A stretch of 33,393 bases of DNA, taken from positions 1 to 33,393 of the IMG/VR virus record IMGVR_UViG_3300019458_000072; one strand, written 5' to 3'. Below are positions 24,177 through 31,167 of the stretch, in pieces. The position numbers and the translations under genes were made by a program. The stretch comes from a virus. A model generated the notes under the pieces. That model was not told the origin of the DNA. It saw only the letters and a program-made list of their open reading frames with translations, and ran no database searches. Each line of letters begins with the position of its first letter. Position 1 is the stretch's first letter.

Positions 24177-25856
24177 TCAGTCCTCACCATCTCGCACCAA
24201 CTCCTCAGGTTCGAAGATTGCCTCCACCGCTGGATCGATCTGCCCGTGGAAAAGACGTGAGATATCTCCAAGTTTCCTTCGAACCCTTCGAACGACCTTC
24301 TCTTCGATGGTTCCACGAGCGAGGATATTGATGATCGAGACGGTCCGTTCCTTTCCTCCAAGATATGGCCGTACCCGCCCTACCCGCTGCTGAATTCTCG
24401 CCGGGGACCAAGGAAGATCGAGATTCACCACGAAATCAGCGATCTGAAGGTTGAGCCCAGATTCACCAGCGGATGTGGTGAGAAGCACATTCACGTATTT
24501 GTGGTTGAACGCCGTCTGCTTTCTGGCTCTCCAGGAGGGGCTATCGCGTCCTTGAATGATAATCGCTTTGATTTTGGATCGCTGTAAATCCTGCCAAAGA
24601 CTCTCCAGGTATTCAACAGACTCTGAAAAGACTACAACGGAGCGCCCGCGAAGTGTATTTTCAAGAAGGCCCGCCAGCTCCTGACTTTTTGGGTTCTCTC
24701 CTGGTGGTGCCCCCAAAAGCGTCGCCATGCGTAGATTCACCGTTCTTGCGAGAGGGTTTACGTCTTTTTGGCGCAGCACCTCTTCATACCGTTTGTGCTG
24801 CTCGGAATGAAGATCTACCCAATACCAGGCAACCGTGATCAATGGCCGATCCTGAAGAAGATCCTCCGCAGTTCTCCGGAGGAAATGAGGAGCGATCAGA
24901 TCTCGAATCTCTTGAACTTTCTTGTAGCCGATAAGCTTCGGCCAGACGATCTCCTTTCCCCATTGCGAATTTCTACCGGTTCGCATGAGGCGGATTTCCA
25001 TGTAGCGTATTTGAAAGTTTCTCCAGGAGAGAAAAAGAAGAGGATCGAGAACTGAGAAGACTCCGTAGAGATCTTCGTATCGATTCGTCACTGGGGTGGC
25101 ATTCAGAGCGTAGCGGAGTGGTATTGTGCGTGCGAATTCCGCCACTGTGCGGCAGCCTTTGGTGCGCCAGTTTTTTACCTTCCATGCTTCATCGAGAACA
25201 AGTGCATCAAAAGTTGCGCGTGCAATTCTTTCCTGTTTCTGCCAATCTCTGGCGAAGGATTCGTAGTTTGTGATGTAGATTCCGGCGTCTTCCTCCCATG
25301 CCTGGCGGCGTTCAAGCTTCGTTCCGTCCACAACGGAGATCTTGACTTCCGGTCCCAACACGCGATTCGCTTCTTCATGCCACTGATACTTTACGCTCGC
25401 CGGGCAGAGGATGAGGGTTCTCGGGAAAGATCCGGTATCCATTGCTTTGCGACAAAGCGCAGAAAGCAACGTGAAGCTTTTTCCCAATCCGACATCATCT
25501 GCAAGGTACATTCGTGACGCTGCCGCAAGAACCCTTCCACCGGTGATTTGCCACGGCCACAGTTGAAGGTCTCCGAGCTTGAAGAAAAAATCATCGAGCT
25601 GTTGATATTTCTTCAGTGCGAGAACGCTCTTTGTGTGACAGACAAGAGCTTCAAGATTTTCCCTCCCAAGCGTGATTGGAAGAACCTCAGCCTTGAAGCC
25701 GCGTTTTAAATGTCCAAGCCATCGCCATCCTGTCCAGTACACTTCCGGCTGAGCTTTGATCGGTCGAATGTAGGTGGATGCCGACATATGCGATGCATAT
25801 TCCCCAAGCCCACGTATGAGACATAACCCCGACTCCTTGACCTCCACAGAAATCAT
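24177..25856 (-). CDS. SNF2-type superfamily 2 helicase/translocase
   Basis: A 559-residue protein. Motif I LADDVGLGKS at 119-127, motif II LVLDEAWKV (DEAW rather than DEAH), motif III region LNATPVTNRYEDLYG, SAGESGLNLQ motif V and QRVGRVRPYLGGKERTV motif VI with IINILARGTIEEKV, all SNF2-like. Such phage enzymes remodel or translocate on DNA in recombination and replication, comparable in role to T4 UvsW. ATGA overlap with recA links them. The N-terminal 100 residues are not assigned. Confidence 0.85.
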   Translation of the reverse strand: MISVEVKESGLCLIRGLGEYASHMSASTYIRPIKAQPEVYWTGWRWLGHLKRGFKAEVLPITLGRENLEALVCHTKSVLALKKYQQLDDFFFKLGDLQLWPWQITGGRVLAAASRMYLADDVGLGKSFTLLSALCRKAMDTGSFPRTLILCPASVKYQWHEEANRVLGPEVKISVVDGTKLERRQAWEEDAGIYITNYESFARDWQKQERIARATFDALVLDEAWKVKNWRTKGCRTVAEFARTIPLRYALNATPVTNRYEDLYGVFSVLDPLLFLSWRNFQIRYMEIRLMRTGRNSQWGKEIVWPKLIGYKKVQEIRDLIAPHFLRRTAEDLLQDRPLITVAWYWVDLHSEQHKRYEEVLRQKDVNPLARTVNLRMATLLGAPPGENPKSQELAGLLENTLRGRSVVVFSESVEYLESLWQDLQRSKIKAIIIQGRDSPSWRARKQTAFNHKYVNVLLTTSAGESGLNLQIADFVVNLDLPWSPARIQQRVGRVRPYLGGKERTVSIINILARGTIEEKVVRRVRRKLGDISRLFHGQIDPAVEAIFEPEELVRDGED

Positions 25857-26869
25857 TCTGGGGTCTCCATAGCCTTGAGATAGACCTGACTCAGATCATC
25901 ATGATGTGTTCGAACGAATTCCAAGCACTCGGCGTAGGAACCAATGAACTCCAAGTTATTCACTCCAGAAAACTTGAATCCACTTTCTTCTTCTGAAATG
26001 GCTCCCGTTTCAATAAGAGAGCGAAGAAGATTCTCATTTCGGTCGATGCCGGAATTACCGATGTGAAACTGAGCGACGGCTGTTTGAATGGAGGAGAGCC
26101 GCTGTTTGCGGAGAATCGCACGATGTGTTGAAGATGACTTCTCCTCAGAAGCCGGCGCCACCTTTTTCAACTCTACGCGCACTGAAGCATAGAACTTGAG
26201 AGCGCGCCCGCCAGGCGTTGTCGTCCTGTCGTATGGATTCGGTGTCCAGCCGATTTTGTCTCGAAGTTGGTTCAGAAAGATCGCTGCCGTAGCTGTGCGA
26301 TTGAGAAGCCCTAAAAGACTTCTGAGCGCTCGCCCCATCTGCCGCGCCTGGATGGCAATGGTGGCTTCATCGAGATTGCCGTCCAACTCCACTTGCGGGG
26401 CCATGGCCGCTACGGAATCAACCACCAGCAATGCGATCTTGCCAGTCGCGATGAGCTTCAAAGCAGCAGTCATTCCGGATTCAAGCGAGAATGGCTGATC
26501 GAAAAGCCAGAGTGCATCTGAATCCATTCGCACCCCACATTCCCGCAGGTAGAAGAGGTCTACAGCATGTTCATAGTCAAGGTAGAGAACTCGCTGGTGG
26601 CGCTCCTGAAAAGAACGGGCCGCTAAAGCAGCAATGGTAGTCTTTCCGCTTTGAGGATCTCCGTAAATCTCAAGAATCTTGCCGCGTGGGATGCCACCAC
26701 CAAAAAGACGGTCGAGAGAAGGAACCGCCAACGGAATCCACTCCGGCGGTGGCGGCTCTTGAGTGAATTGCCCAGAGGCTCTTAGGAGCTTGAGAATACG
26801 TTCGATTCGCTTTGGACTTCGGGTCGTTTCGCCGCCTGCCAGCGCTTTCTTCCGTGCTTTCTTATCCAC
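25853..26869 (-). CDS. recA: RecA-like recombinase
   Basis: A 338-residue protein from GTG 26869, with GGAAGA upstream; it overlaps the nuclease gene by 88 nt. Walker A GDPQSGKT is at 70-77, preceded by LDRLFGGGIPRGKILEIYG. Other RecA marks are VLYLDYEHAVD, LLVVDSVAAMAPQ (Walker B), an NQLRDKIG loop and TTPGGRALKFYASVRVEL. It would catalyse strand exchange in phage replication and repair. The C-terminal part beyond about 250 is divergent. Shorter starts are not obvious. Confidence 0.9.
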   Translation of the reverse strand: MDKKARKKALAGGETTRSPKRIERILKLLRASGQFTQEPPPPEWIPLAVPSLDRLFGGGIPRGKILEIYGDPQSGKTTIAALAARSFQERHQRVLYLDYEHAVDLFYLRECGVRMDSDALWLFDQPFSLESGMTAALKLIATGKIALLVVDSVAAMAPQVELDGNLDEATIAIQARQMGRALRSLLGLLNRTATAAIFLNQLRDKIGWTPNPYDRTTTPGGRALKFYASVRVELKKVAPASEEKSSSTHRAILRKQRLSSIQTAVAQFHIGNSGIDRNENLLRSLIETGAISEEESGFKFSGVNNLEFIGSYAECLEFVRTHHDDLSQVYLKAMETPE

Positions 26870-27345
26870 TCTTCCAACCTCTCTGCCTGATCAGCATTCA
26901 CAAGCCCGTAGAATCCTCTCTTTCCATGGACTCTGAAGAGAAGCACTACGCATTCCTTGCCCTCCTTCTCCGCCTTGATCTGTGTGTCGCGAAAGAGCCG
27001 CTCAATGCGCCTTGATCCACGAACGATCACATCCCCCGCTCCAAGTAGTGTCGCCACTTTCTGCTCATAGATCGATGGAAAGTGAAAAGCCACCGCTTCA
27101 GGAAACGGTCGAAATGAGATGCCGGATCTGAGTAAGCCAAGAAGCGTAGTGCCGGCCCGAACCCAAAAGCGTGAGTAGCGCAGATCCCGCTTCACCTCCA
27201 CGTAGATCCAGTAGGGAGTATTCAATAAATCAGCGGAGGTTTGACCGGAATTTGATCCAGAAAGCGGCGTTCTCCGCGATCCTGGGAAGACGCTCGCTGC
27301 CTTTCGTTCGATCTGCTTGTAGTAGCACCAGTTCTTCTTGACCAC
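26782..27345 (-). CDS. PD-(D/E)XK nuclease, resolvase-like
   Basis: A 187-residue protein. The motif set is KQIERKAASVFPGSRRTPLSG (E13, with R and P before SG), then TSADLL (D39) and IYVEVKRD (E50, K52), the pattern of phage and archaeal Holliday-junction-resolvase-like PD-(D/E)XK nucleases. Placement next to recA fits DNA junction or end processing. I chose GTG 27345: a longer frame to 27417 would translate the promoter and hairpin repeat. This start has no Shine-Dalgarno; the repeat end GATCGAAAC lies 4 nt before it. Confidence 0.7.
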   Translation of the reverse strand: MVKKNWCYYKQIERKAASVFPGSRRTPLSGSNSGQTSADLLNTPYWIYVEVKRDLRYSRFWVRAGTTLLGLLRSGISFRPFPEAVAFHFPSIYEQKVATLLGAGDVIVRGSRRIERLFRDTQIKAEKEGKECVVLLFRVHGKRGFYGLVNADQAERLEEWIRKHGRKRWQAAKRPEVQSESNVFSSS

Positions 27346-27349
27346 GTTT

Positions 27350-27382
27350 GTTTCGATCCACACCCCGCGCGGGGCTTGGGTG
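27350..27382 (-). repeat. CRISPR-repeat-like hairpin, copy 4
   Basis: Read on the minus strand, the 33-nt element begins CACCCAAG and ends GTGTGGATCGAAAC. CCCCGCGCGGGG at 27363-27374 is a perfect palindrome, and outer CCAAG/TGTGG pairing extends the stem with one mismatch. Like copy 2 it is followed by a second AAAC. The promoter -10 ends at 27390, so transcription would start near 27383, meaning the mRNA 5' end is the hairpin itself. The nuclease GTG is 4 nt past the repeat. Confidence 0.65.
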
Positions 27383-27389
27383 GCGGGTA

Positions 27390-27417
27390 AGTGTAATCGA
27401 CCGCGACCCGCGAGCAA
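27390..27417 (-). promoter_or_regulatory. Family promoter (TTGCTC, 16 nt, TACACT)
   Basis: Minus-strand TTGCTC at 27412-27417, 16-nt spacer, TACACT at 27390-27395. GCGGGT and ACCCGC (27383-27388 and 27406-27411) form an inverted repeat over the -10. From 27430 to 27371 the sequence matches 31031-31090 at 50 of 60 positions by my hand alignment, from upstream GCGCTGCTGC through CACCCAAGCCCC. It would drive the nuclease-recA-SNF2-polymerase run independently of upstream genes. Confidence 0.6.
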
Positions 27418-27435
27418 CCAGCAGCAGCGCAGCAG

Positions 27436-28287
27436 TTAGAAGGCGGGCTCTTCGGCTGGCGTATCCTTCGTGGCATCATCTGGAGGAAGATCAAGATCGG
27501 CGAGAGGATCGTCACCATCAAAAGGAACATCTGTTGGAGTGGTTTTCTTATCGTTCTTTTCTTCGGGCTTTCCTTTGAGCTTTCCTTTTGCCGGTGCCTT
27601 TCGACTCTCACCGACCTTGGGTTCATCTATCTCCGGCTCGAACTCGCCGCCGAAGCGAAAATCCGCAGCCTCCGATTCTGCCTGCGCCTGTTCTCCAAGC
27701 TGCTCCGGAGTTGGGTGGAAGAGGGCACGTGTGGCGGTGTACTTCTCATTCACCATCTTCTCCAGACGCGCTTTTTCGCCAGGCTTGAGTCTGTCGTAGA
27801 GCGATTGCGGGCTCTGCATGATGATGAGCTTTTGCATCTTCTCCGTGTCTTGTCCATCCATGACAGTCACGGAAAGATCCATCTGGAAGATTCTCCTGCC
27901 AGAAACTTCGTGAACTTCGAGAAGCTGCCGCTTTTTGTCATCCCCGAACCGCCAGGCGAGAAGCTGACCAACGTAGTTCGGCTTCATGCCCTGCGCCTTC
28001 AAACCGCGCGTCAGATGCAGAATCACCGCGGCCCACTGCTTCGAATACTTGTGCGTCGATTGGCTGACAAGCTTATCGCACCAGGGGCAGCGGCCATGAT
28101 CTTCCCGCGAGCAGTGCCTGGTTTGAAACTTTCCCTTGGACTCTTCCCATGTATGGATCGGGATCAGTTCTGGCGGCTGTTTGATCATCCGGATCAGATC
28201 CCTGTACCCGAGCTTGGCTCGATACCAACCGCTCATGAACGCGGTTTCTTGCGCCAGCCTTGGATCATCCCAGCTTTCGAACTCCAT
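27436..28287 (-). CDS. Single-stranded DNA-binding protein, gp32-like
   Basis: A 283-residue protein with AGGAGG before ATG 28287; an in-frame GTG at 28311 lacks such a site. RHCSREDHGRCPWCDK at about 57-72 is a likely zinc site (H58/C59, H64, C67, C70) placed like that of T4 gp32. The middle is beta-rich, and the last 60 residues are a linker (GKLKGKPEEKNDKK) followed by an acidic tail (DPLADLDLPPDDA..EEPAF), the usual partner-binding tail of phage SSBs. Position upstream of recA and polymerase supports the call. Confidence 0.65.
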   Translation of the reverse strand: MEFESWDDPRLAQETAFMSGWYRAKLGYRDLIRMIKQPPELIPIHTWEESKGKFQTRHCSREDHGRCPWCDKLVSQSTHKYSKQWAAVILHLTRGLKAQGMKPNYVGQLLAWRFGDDKKRQLLEVHEVSGRRIFQMDLSVTVMDGQDTEKMQKLIIMQSPQSLYDRLKPGEKARLEKMVNEKYTATRALFHPTPEQLGEQAQAESEAADFRFGGEFEPEIDEPKVGESRKAPAKGKLKGKPEEKNDKKTTPTDVPFDGDDPLADLDLPPDDATKDTPAEEPAF

Positions 28288-28291
28288 AACG

Positions 28292-28750
28292 CTAACCTCC
28301 TGTGATTCCACGCTCGATTTCGAGCGCTTTGAGCCGCTTCGACAGATCCTCGCGGAAATGTTTGGTCAGGGAGAGAAGCCGCTCCACGCAGTCGATGAAT
28401 GTCATGATCTCGTGAACCTCTTCCTGTGACTCCTCCACCTGGTCTTCGTAGCCTTTGAGGGCCTTCCGTCTGTCTTCATACGCTAAAAATTCTTGGCCGT
28501 CGTAGTCTCCCTTCTTGGTCTTCAGGAGCAGTTTTGCATCGGCGAGCTTCCTACGGCCACCAACGAGATATCGAGAAAACCGCGTGTAGAGAATGACGGC
28601 TGCCGACTCCACTCTCCGGGCCTCGTCTACTGCTGTTAGGAAATCCTTGAACCCATCTTTCGGCGGCACCAATCGCCGTTCCAGCTCTTCCAGCCGTGCA
28701 TAACTTTTGCTCCAAGACCAGCTCCGAGTTTTTGGTTGTCCATCAGACAC
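28292..28750 (-). CDS. Hypothetical coiled-coil protein
   Basis: A 152-residue protein from GTG 28750. It is rich in charged helices (DAKLLLKTKKGDYDGQEF, EDQVEESQEEVHEIM) suggesting coiled coil, with a single Cys and no domain I can name. It lies 4 nt before the SSB ATG, so they are co-translated. No Shine-Dalgarno is visible; the start immediately follows a CRISPR-repeat-like element. Confidence 0.65.
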   Translation of the reverse strand: MSDGQPKTRSWSWSKSYARLEELERRLVPPKDGFKDFLTAVDEARRVESAAVILYTRFSRYLVGGRRKLADAKLLLKTKKGDYDGQEFLAYEDRRKALKGYEDQVEESQEEVHEIMTFIDCVERLLSLTKHFREDLSKRLKALEIERGITGG

Positions 28751-28782
28751 GTTTCAATCTACGCCACTGCACGGAGGGCGAC
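28751..28782 (-). repeat. CRISPR-repeat-like element, copy 5 (32 nt)
   Basis: On the minus strand it begins GTCGCCC and ends GGCGTAGATTGAAAC, 32 nt in all, the usual type I-C length. Seven nt at the 5' end and 13 of 14 at the 3' end match the common type I-C form. The stem is only CGCC/GGCG with a degenerate interior. It occupies nearly the whole gap between the ParB-like stop (28785) and the next GTG start (28750). No promoter core precedes it. Confidence 0.55.
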
Positions 28783-28784
28783 AC

Positions 28785-29612
28785 CTACTTCGTCGCTGCC
28801 TCTGGCTTCTTCGTTGCCTCCAGATCGAACATCTCCTTTGCGTAGCTCGAAATCGCCTTGGAGAGATCTTTGTCGCCAATTTTGTGAATCTCTCGAGCGA
28901 GCGCTTTGGCGAGCCCTTCGGTTTTCACGCTTTGAAGGGGGATGGTGATTTGGATGCGGACTTGATTCGGGCTCACCCCGATCTTGACTGGGACGAGCGC
29001 AGCGGAATCAGCCCCGACCAGATTTTCCGGTGGGAGCGGTACAAAGCGCTTGATGCGAAGATCTTCATGGACCTCCGTGGCGCTCATTGCCAGACGGCGC
29101 TTCTTCCCGCCAGCGTAAGTCGTACTTGGAGTGATTTCACCCTTGTCGATTTCCTCCTGAACTTCTGCGGGAAGATCCAAAAATGAAAGCATCCTGGAAA
29201 TCGTCGATTCCGAAACCCCCATTGCCTGCGCGATCTCTTTTTGATTCTTGTAGACTTTCTCATCGAGCAGCGCTTTGAGCATTCGTGCTCGTCGCACCGA
29301 AGGAGTCGGTGCGTGGAAGAAGTTCGCGGTGATCACATCGAGCGTGTCCCCTGAAGGCCGCACAACCGCTGGGGCGGTTTTTTGCTTGAGCAGCTTCAGC
29401 GCAGCGACTCGCCTTTTGCCAGAAATGACGGAGAATGAACCATCTTCCCGCTTGGTGATGACGATTGGAGCGATGATTCCCCGAGCCTTGATCGATTCGG
29501 CGAGGTCTTTGATTCCCTGGCCTTTCAACTGGCTGTCTGGCCGATCCTCGGCGTCACAGACAAGTTTTTCCAGTGGCACCATCGCAGCCGAGATTCCGTC
29601 TGTTTCACTCAT
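28785..29612 (-). CDS. ParB/Spo0J-like DNA-binding protein
   Basis: A 275-residue protein that starts in an ATGA overlap with the XRE gene. The N-terminal ParB/sulfiredoxin-like domain has LVCDAEDRPD, LAESIKARGIIAPIVIT and SVISGKRRVAALKLL; the usual GERR box reads GKRR at 65-68. The helix-turn-helix at about 122-142 is NQKEIAQAMGVSESTISRML, then the LPAEVQEEI sequence. Phage ParB-like proteins act in plasmid-like partition or as regulators. No ParA is in the window, so regulation or replication is likelier. Confidence 0.8.
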   Translation of the reverse strand: MSETDGISAAMVPLEKLVCDAEDRPDSQLKGQGIKDLAESIKARGIIAPIVITKREDGSFSVISGKRRVAALKLLKQKTAPAVVRPSGDTLDVITANFFHAPTPSVRRARMLKALLDEKVYKNQKEIAQAMGVSESTISRMLSFLDLPAEVQEEIDKGEITPSTTYAGGKKRRLAMSATEVHEDLRIKRFVPLPPENLVGADSAALVPVKIGVSPNQVRIQITIPLQSVKTEGLAKALAREIHKIGDKDLSKAISSYAKEMFDLEATKKPEAATK

Positions 29613-29902
29613 CGTGATGCCCTCCTCATAGCAGCATCGATCAGATGCTCCTCAAGAATCACCTTCACCTCCAGCCAATCGAGCCCAAGCGCACCAACCA
29701 GTTTTTGAATGATCCAGGAACGTGGGCAAACCCTGCCACGCTCGAATTCTGAAATCGTCGTTCCGCTGATGCCGATTTCATTTCCAAGAGCCATGACCGC
29801 CCAACCTTTCCTGAGCCTGGCGACTCGAATGATAGACCCGAGTCTCACCAGCGGTGGGAGTTTGTTTTCTTTGGGCTTTTTCTGCTTTACTATCGTCTTC
29901 AT
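29609..29902 (-). CDS. XRE-family transcriptional regulator
   Basis: A 97-residue protein with a Cro/CI helix-turn-helix at about 25-60 (IIRVARLRKGWAVMALGNEIGISGTTISEFERGR in outline). The recognition helix contains SGTTISEFERG, a clear match to the family. It is the first gene after a consensus promoter and lies directly before the ParB-like gene. It probably regulates the early operon, possibly itself. A basic N-terminal tail (KQKKPKENK) precedes the domain. Confidence 0.85.
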   Translation of the reverse strand: MKTIVKQKKPKENKLPPLVRLGSIIRVARLRKGWAVMALGNEIGISGTTISEFERGRVCPRSWIIQKLVGALGLDWLEVKVILEEHLIDAAMRRASR

Positions 29903-29913
29903 GCGTACCCTTC

Positions 29914-29942
29914 ATTAAAACAGATTTTCAAACCGTTGTCAA
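29914..29942 (-). promoter_or_regulatory. Consensus sigma70-type promoter
   Basis: Minus-strand TTGACA at 29937-29942, 17-nt spacer, TTTAAT at 29914-29919. It is the best classical promoter in the window and differs from the TTGCTC/TACACT family. It sits just upstream of the XRE gene ATG (29902) and overlaps the stop of the preceding gene. It would start transcription of XRE, parB-like and the genes beyond, and is likely the immediate-early promoter. Confidence 0.75.
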
Positions 29943-30322
29943 GAACGTAGTTTAAAGGCGAGCACCTCCTTGTCCGGGAAGAATTGCCGCAGCGCGTGCG
30001 CCGTTTTGAGAACTACGACCGCCGGACCAGCATATCCACCGCCGGTGGGGATTGCTTTCACCACTTCACAATCGAGAAGAAGCGTCACCTGATCGCCGGC
30101 GGCAAGATCCGCCCAGGCCACAGACCGGCAGACAGGAGGAGCCTCAGGAGGAGCCGCCAGTGGAAGTGGAACAGGACGCGAGATGTGCTGGACAGCATCG
30201 GAAGAACGCGCCTCTGTAGTAGAGTTGTCCGGCGGCTCCTCCTGAGACTTCGCATCATGGAGAAGATCATCGAGCTGCCCGGAAAGAGTTGGCTTCAATT
30301 TGACTCTGCTCATGCTTCCCAT
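29939..30322 (-). CDS. Hypothetical protein, proline-rich middle
   Basis: A 127-residue protein, start taken at ATG 30322 (another ATG at 30313). N-terminus MGSMSRVKLKPTLSG is basic, the middle is Pro/Ala-rich (VPLPLAAPPEAPP), and the C-terminal half looks like a small beta domain (AGDQVTLLLDCEVVKAI, YAGPAVVVLK). No family is recognised; it may bind DNA or a partner through the C-terminal domain. It is the first minus-strand gene of the replication block. Confidence 0.6.
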   Translation of the reverse strand: MGSMSRVKLKPTLSGQLDDLLHDAKSQEEPPDNSTTEARSSDAVQHISRPVPLPLAAPPEAPPVCRSVAWADLAAGDQVTLLLDCEVVKAIPTGGGYAGPAVVVLKTAHALRQFFPDKEVLAFKLRS

Positions 30323-30333
30323 GGTACCCGATC

Positions 30334-30356
30334 TCCATACCGGATTGCAATATGGA
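30334..30356. promoter_or_regulatory. Operator-like inverted repeat
   Basis: TCCATA at 30334-30339 and TATGGA at 30351-30356, a perfect 6-bp dyad with an 11-nt centre, 11 nt before the ATG at 30322. On the minus strand TTGATT, 16 nt, TATGGA could form a promoter here. Either a regulator site or a chance dyad. Confidence 0.4.
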
Positions 30357-30444
30357 ATCAAGAAATTCTGGCGAGATTCCCGTTGACACTTCAGCGCAAG
30401 TATGGCAAGATGCTCCTTTCTTATTCTCGGGGGTATCCCTGAGA

Positions 30445-30550
30445 GAGAACGAATGAAGACCAGAAGAATGAAGCTACTGGACCAGAAAATAACACTTGGA
30501 GCCCTTTCAGCTCCCGGTGGGCTTCTCCATTCTGGTCTTCATTCGTTCTC
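30445..30550. repeat. Long inverted repeat, 21-nt perfect arms
   Basis: GAGAACGAATGAAGACCAGAA at 30445-30465 is matched by its exact complement at 30530-30550, with a 64-nt centre. The RNA or a cruciform could form a 21-bp stem. No T run follows, so it is not an ordinary terminator. No target-site duplication or transposase is visible. Confidence 0.85.
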
Positions 30551-30661
30551 CTCATGGATCCACCCCGACAGATACAACGCTGGGAGGTGGGAGCCAATCC
30601 AGTCACGAAAGGCGCCTTCTTCAAGCGGTCGTGCGGGTCGAGCGTCAGACACGGTTACGGG

Positions 30662-30689
30662 TTGCTGGCGGGTCGTGATCGATTACACT
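30662..30689 (+). promoter_or_regulatory. Family promoter (TTGCTG, 16 nt, TACACT)
   Basis: TTGCTG at 30662-30667, 16-nt spacer (GCGGGTCGTGATCGAT), TACACT at 30684-30689. The start would be near 30696. Instead of the CRISPR-like hairpin, the leader has CAACC/GGTTG at about 30701-30714. A 7-bp dyad, CGGGTTG 30658-30664 and CAACCCG 30701-30707, encloses the promoter. It points toward the ORF at 30901 and the HNH gene. Confidence 0.55.
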
Positions 30690-30900
30690 TACCCAACCTC
30701 CAACCCGACGGTTGCAGCTCGATCGGCGATGTATTTAGGCGGACTTGTTCTTTGGGGACAGGTAGATAGCCGTCGCAGATCTCGGAACGCCGCGTAGCGC
30801 ATCGCATCGTCCGTCCATCCGTTCACCGGAACTCTCAGCGAATACTGAGGGGGGAGGGGGGGTACACCTGAAGGGGAAGGAAGGAAAGAAAAGAGAAGAG

Positions 30901-31167
30901 ATGTCATCATCTTTTTCATCTTCAAATGCATCTCCAGTCGTAAATGATCTGAAGACCAAGCTGGAGATGTTGTACTTTCGAATGTGCAGCGCCTATCGAA
31001 AGAACATAGAGCATTTGGCGGAGAAGCGATGCGCTGCTGCGGATTGTTCGCAGGTCGCAGTCGAGTGCACTGATCCGTCACCCAAGCCCCTTCGAGAGGA
31101 GGAGCAGCAAACCGTCGCAGCAGCGCAAACAGAATCAAGCTCGTCTTCATCGAAAGATGAAATATAA
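30901..31167 (+). CDS. Small serine-rich ORF (uncertain)
   Basis: An 88-residue frame preceded by a long purine-rich leader that includes AGGAA/GAAGAG-type sites. The N-terminal half (KTKLEMLYFRMCSAYRKNIEHLAE) could be a helix, but the C-terminal half runs through the promoter at 31044 and is low complexity (SSSSSSKDE). Overlap with the promoter and HNH start makes a genuine full-length gene doubtful. Confidence 0.3.
   Translation: MSSSFSSSNASPVVNDLKTKLEMLYFRMCSAYRKNIEHLAEKRCAAADCSQVAVECTDPSPKPLREEEQQTVAAAQTESSSSSSKDEI
31044..31071 (+). promoter_or_regulatory. Family promoter (TTGTTC, 16 nt, TGCACT)
   Basis: TTGTTC at 31044-31049, a 16-nt spacer, TGCACT at 31066-31071. It is the weakest -10 of the four but closely follows the 27390 copy across 60 nt. 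It lies 85 nt before the HNH gene ATG. Confidence 0.5.
31077..31112 (+). repeat. Degenerate CRISPR-repeat-like leader
   Basis: GTCACCCAAGCCCC matches the copy at 27350 on the 5' side; after that the sequence diverges, with CCCCTTCGAGAGG as a weak hairpin and GCAGCAAAC where the others have GATTGAAAC. It is the expected transcript start of the adjacent promoter. Probably a decayed copy. Confidence 0.35.

Larger units (their letters stand above)
30362..30900. other. Mostly non-coding control region between diverging blocks
   Basis: About 540 nt without a convincing gene. It holds a long inverted repeat (30445-30550), a family promoter (30662-30689) with a following CGGGTTG/CAACCCG dyad, and a G-rich stretch (six and seven G) at 30849-30862 followed by an unbroken purine run of about 30 nt. 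Frames through it are mostly low-quality. It separates leftward replication genes from rightward genes and could contain an origin or switch region. Confidence 0.55.

Noticed and set aside
27346-27417. Longer N-terminus for the PD-(D/E)XK nuclease
   Set aside because: The extension begins in the -35 and translates the promoter and hairpin; GTG 27345 fits better.
30445-30550. Transposon or intrinsic terminator
   Set aside because: No transposase, no target duplication, and no T run after the stem.
30402-30797. Plus-strand ORF across the control region
   Set aside because: It crosses the inverted repeat and the promoter at 30662 and has no recognisable protein features.
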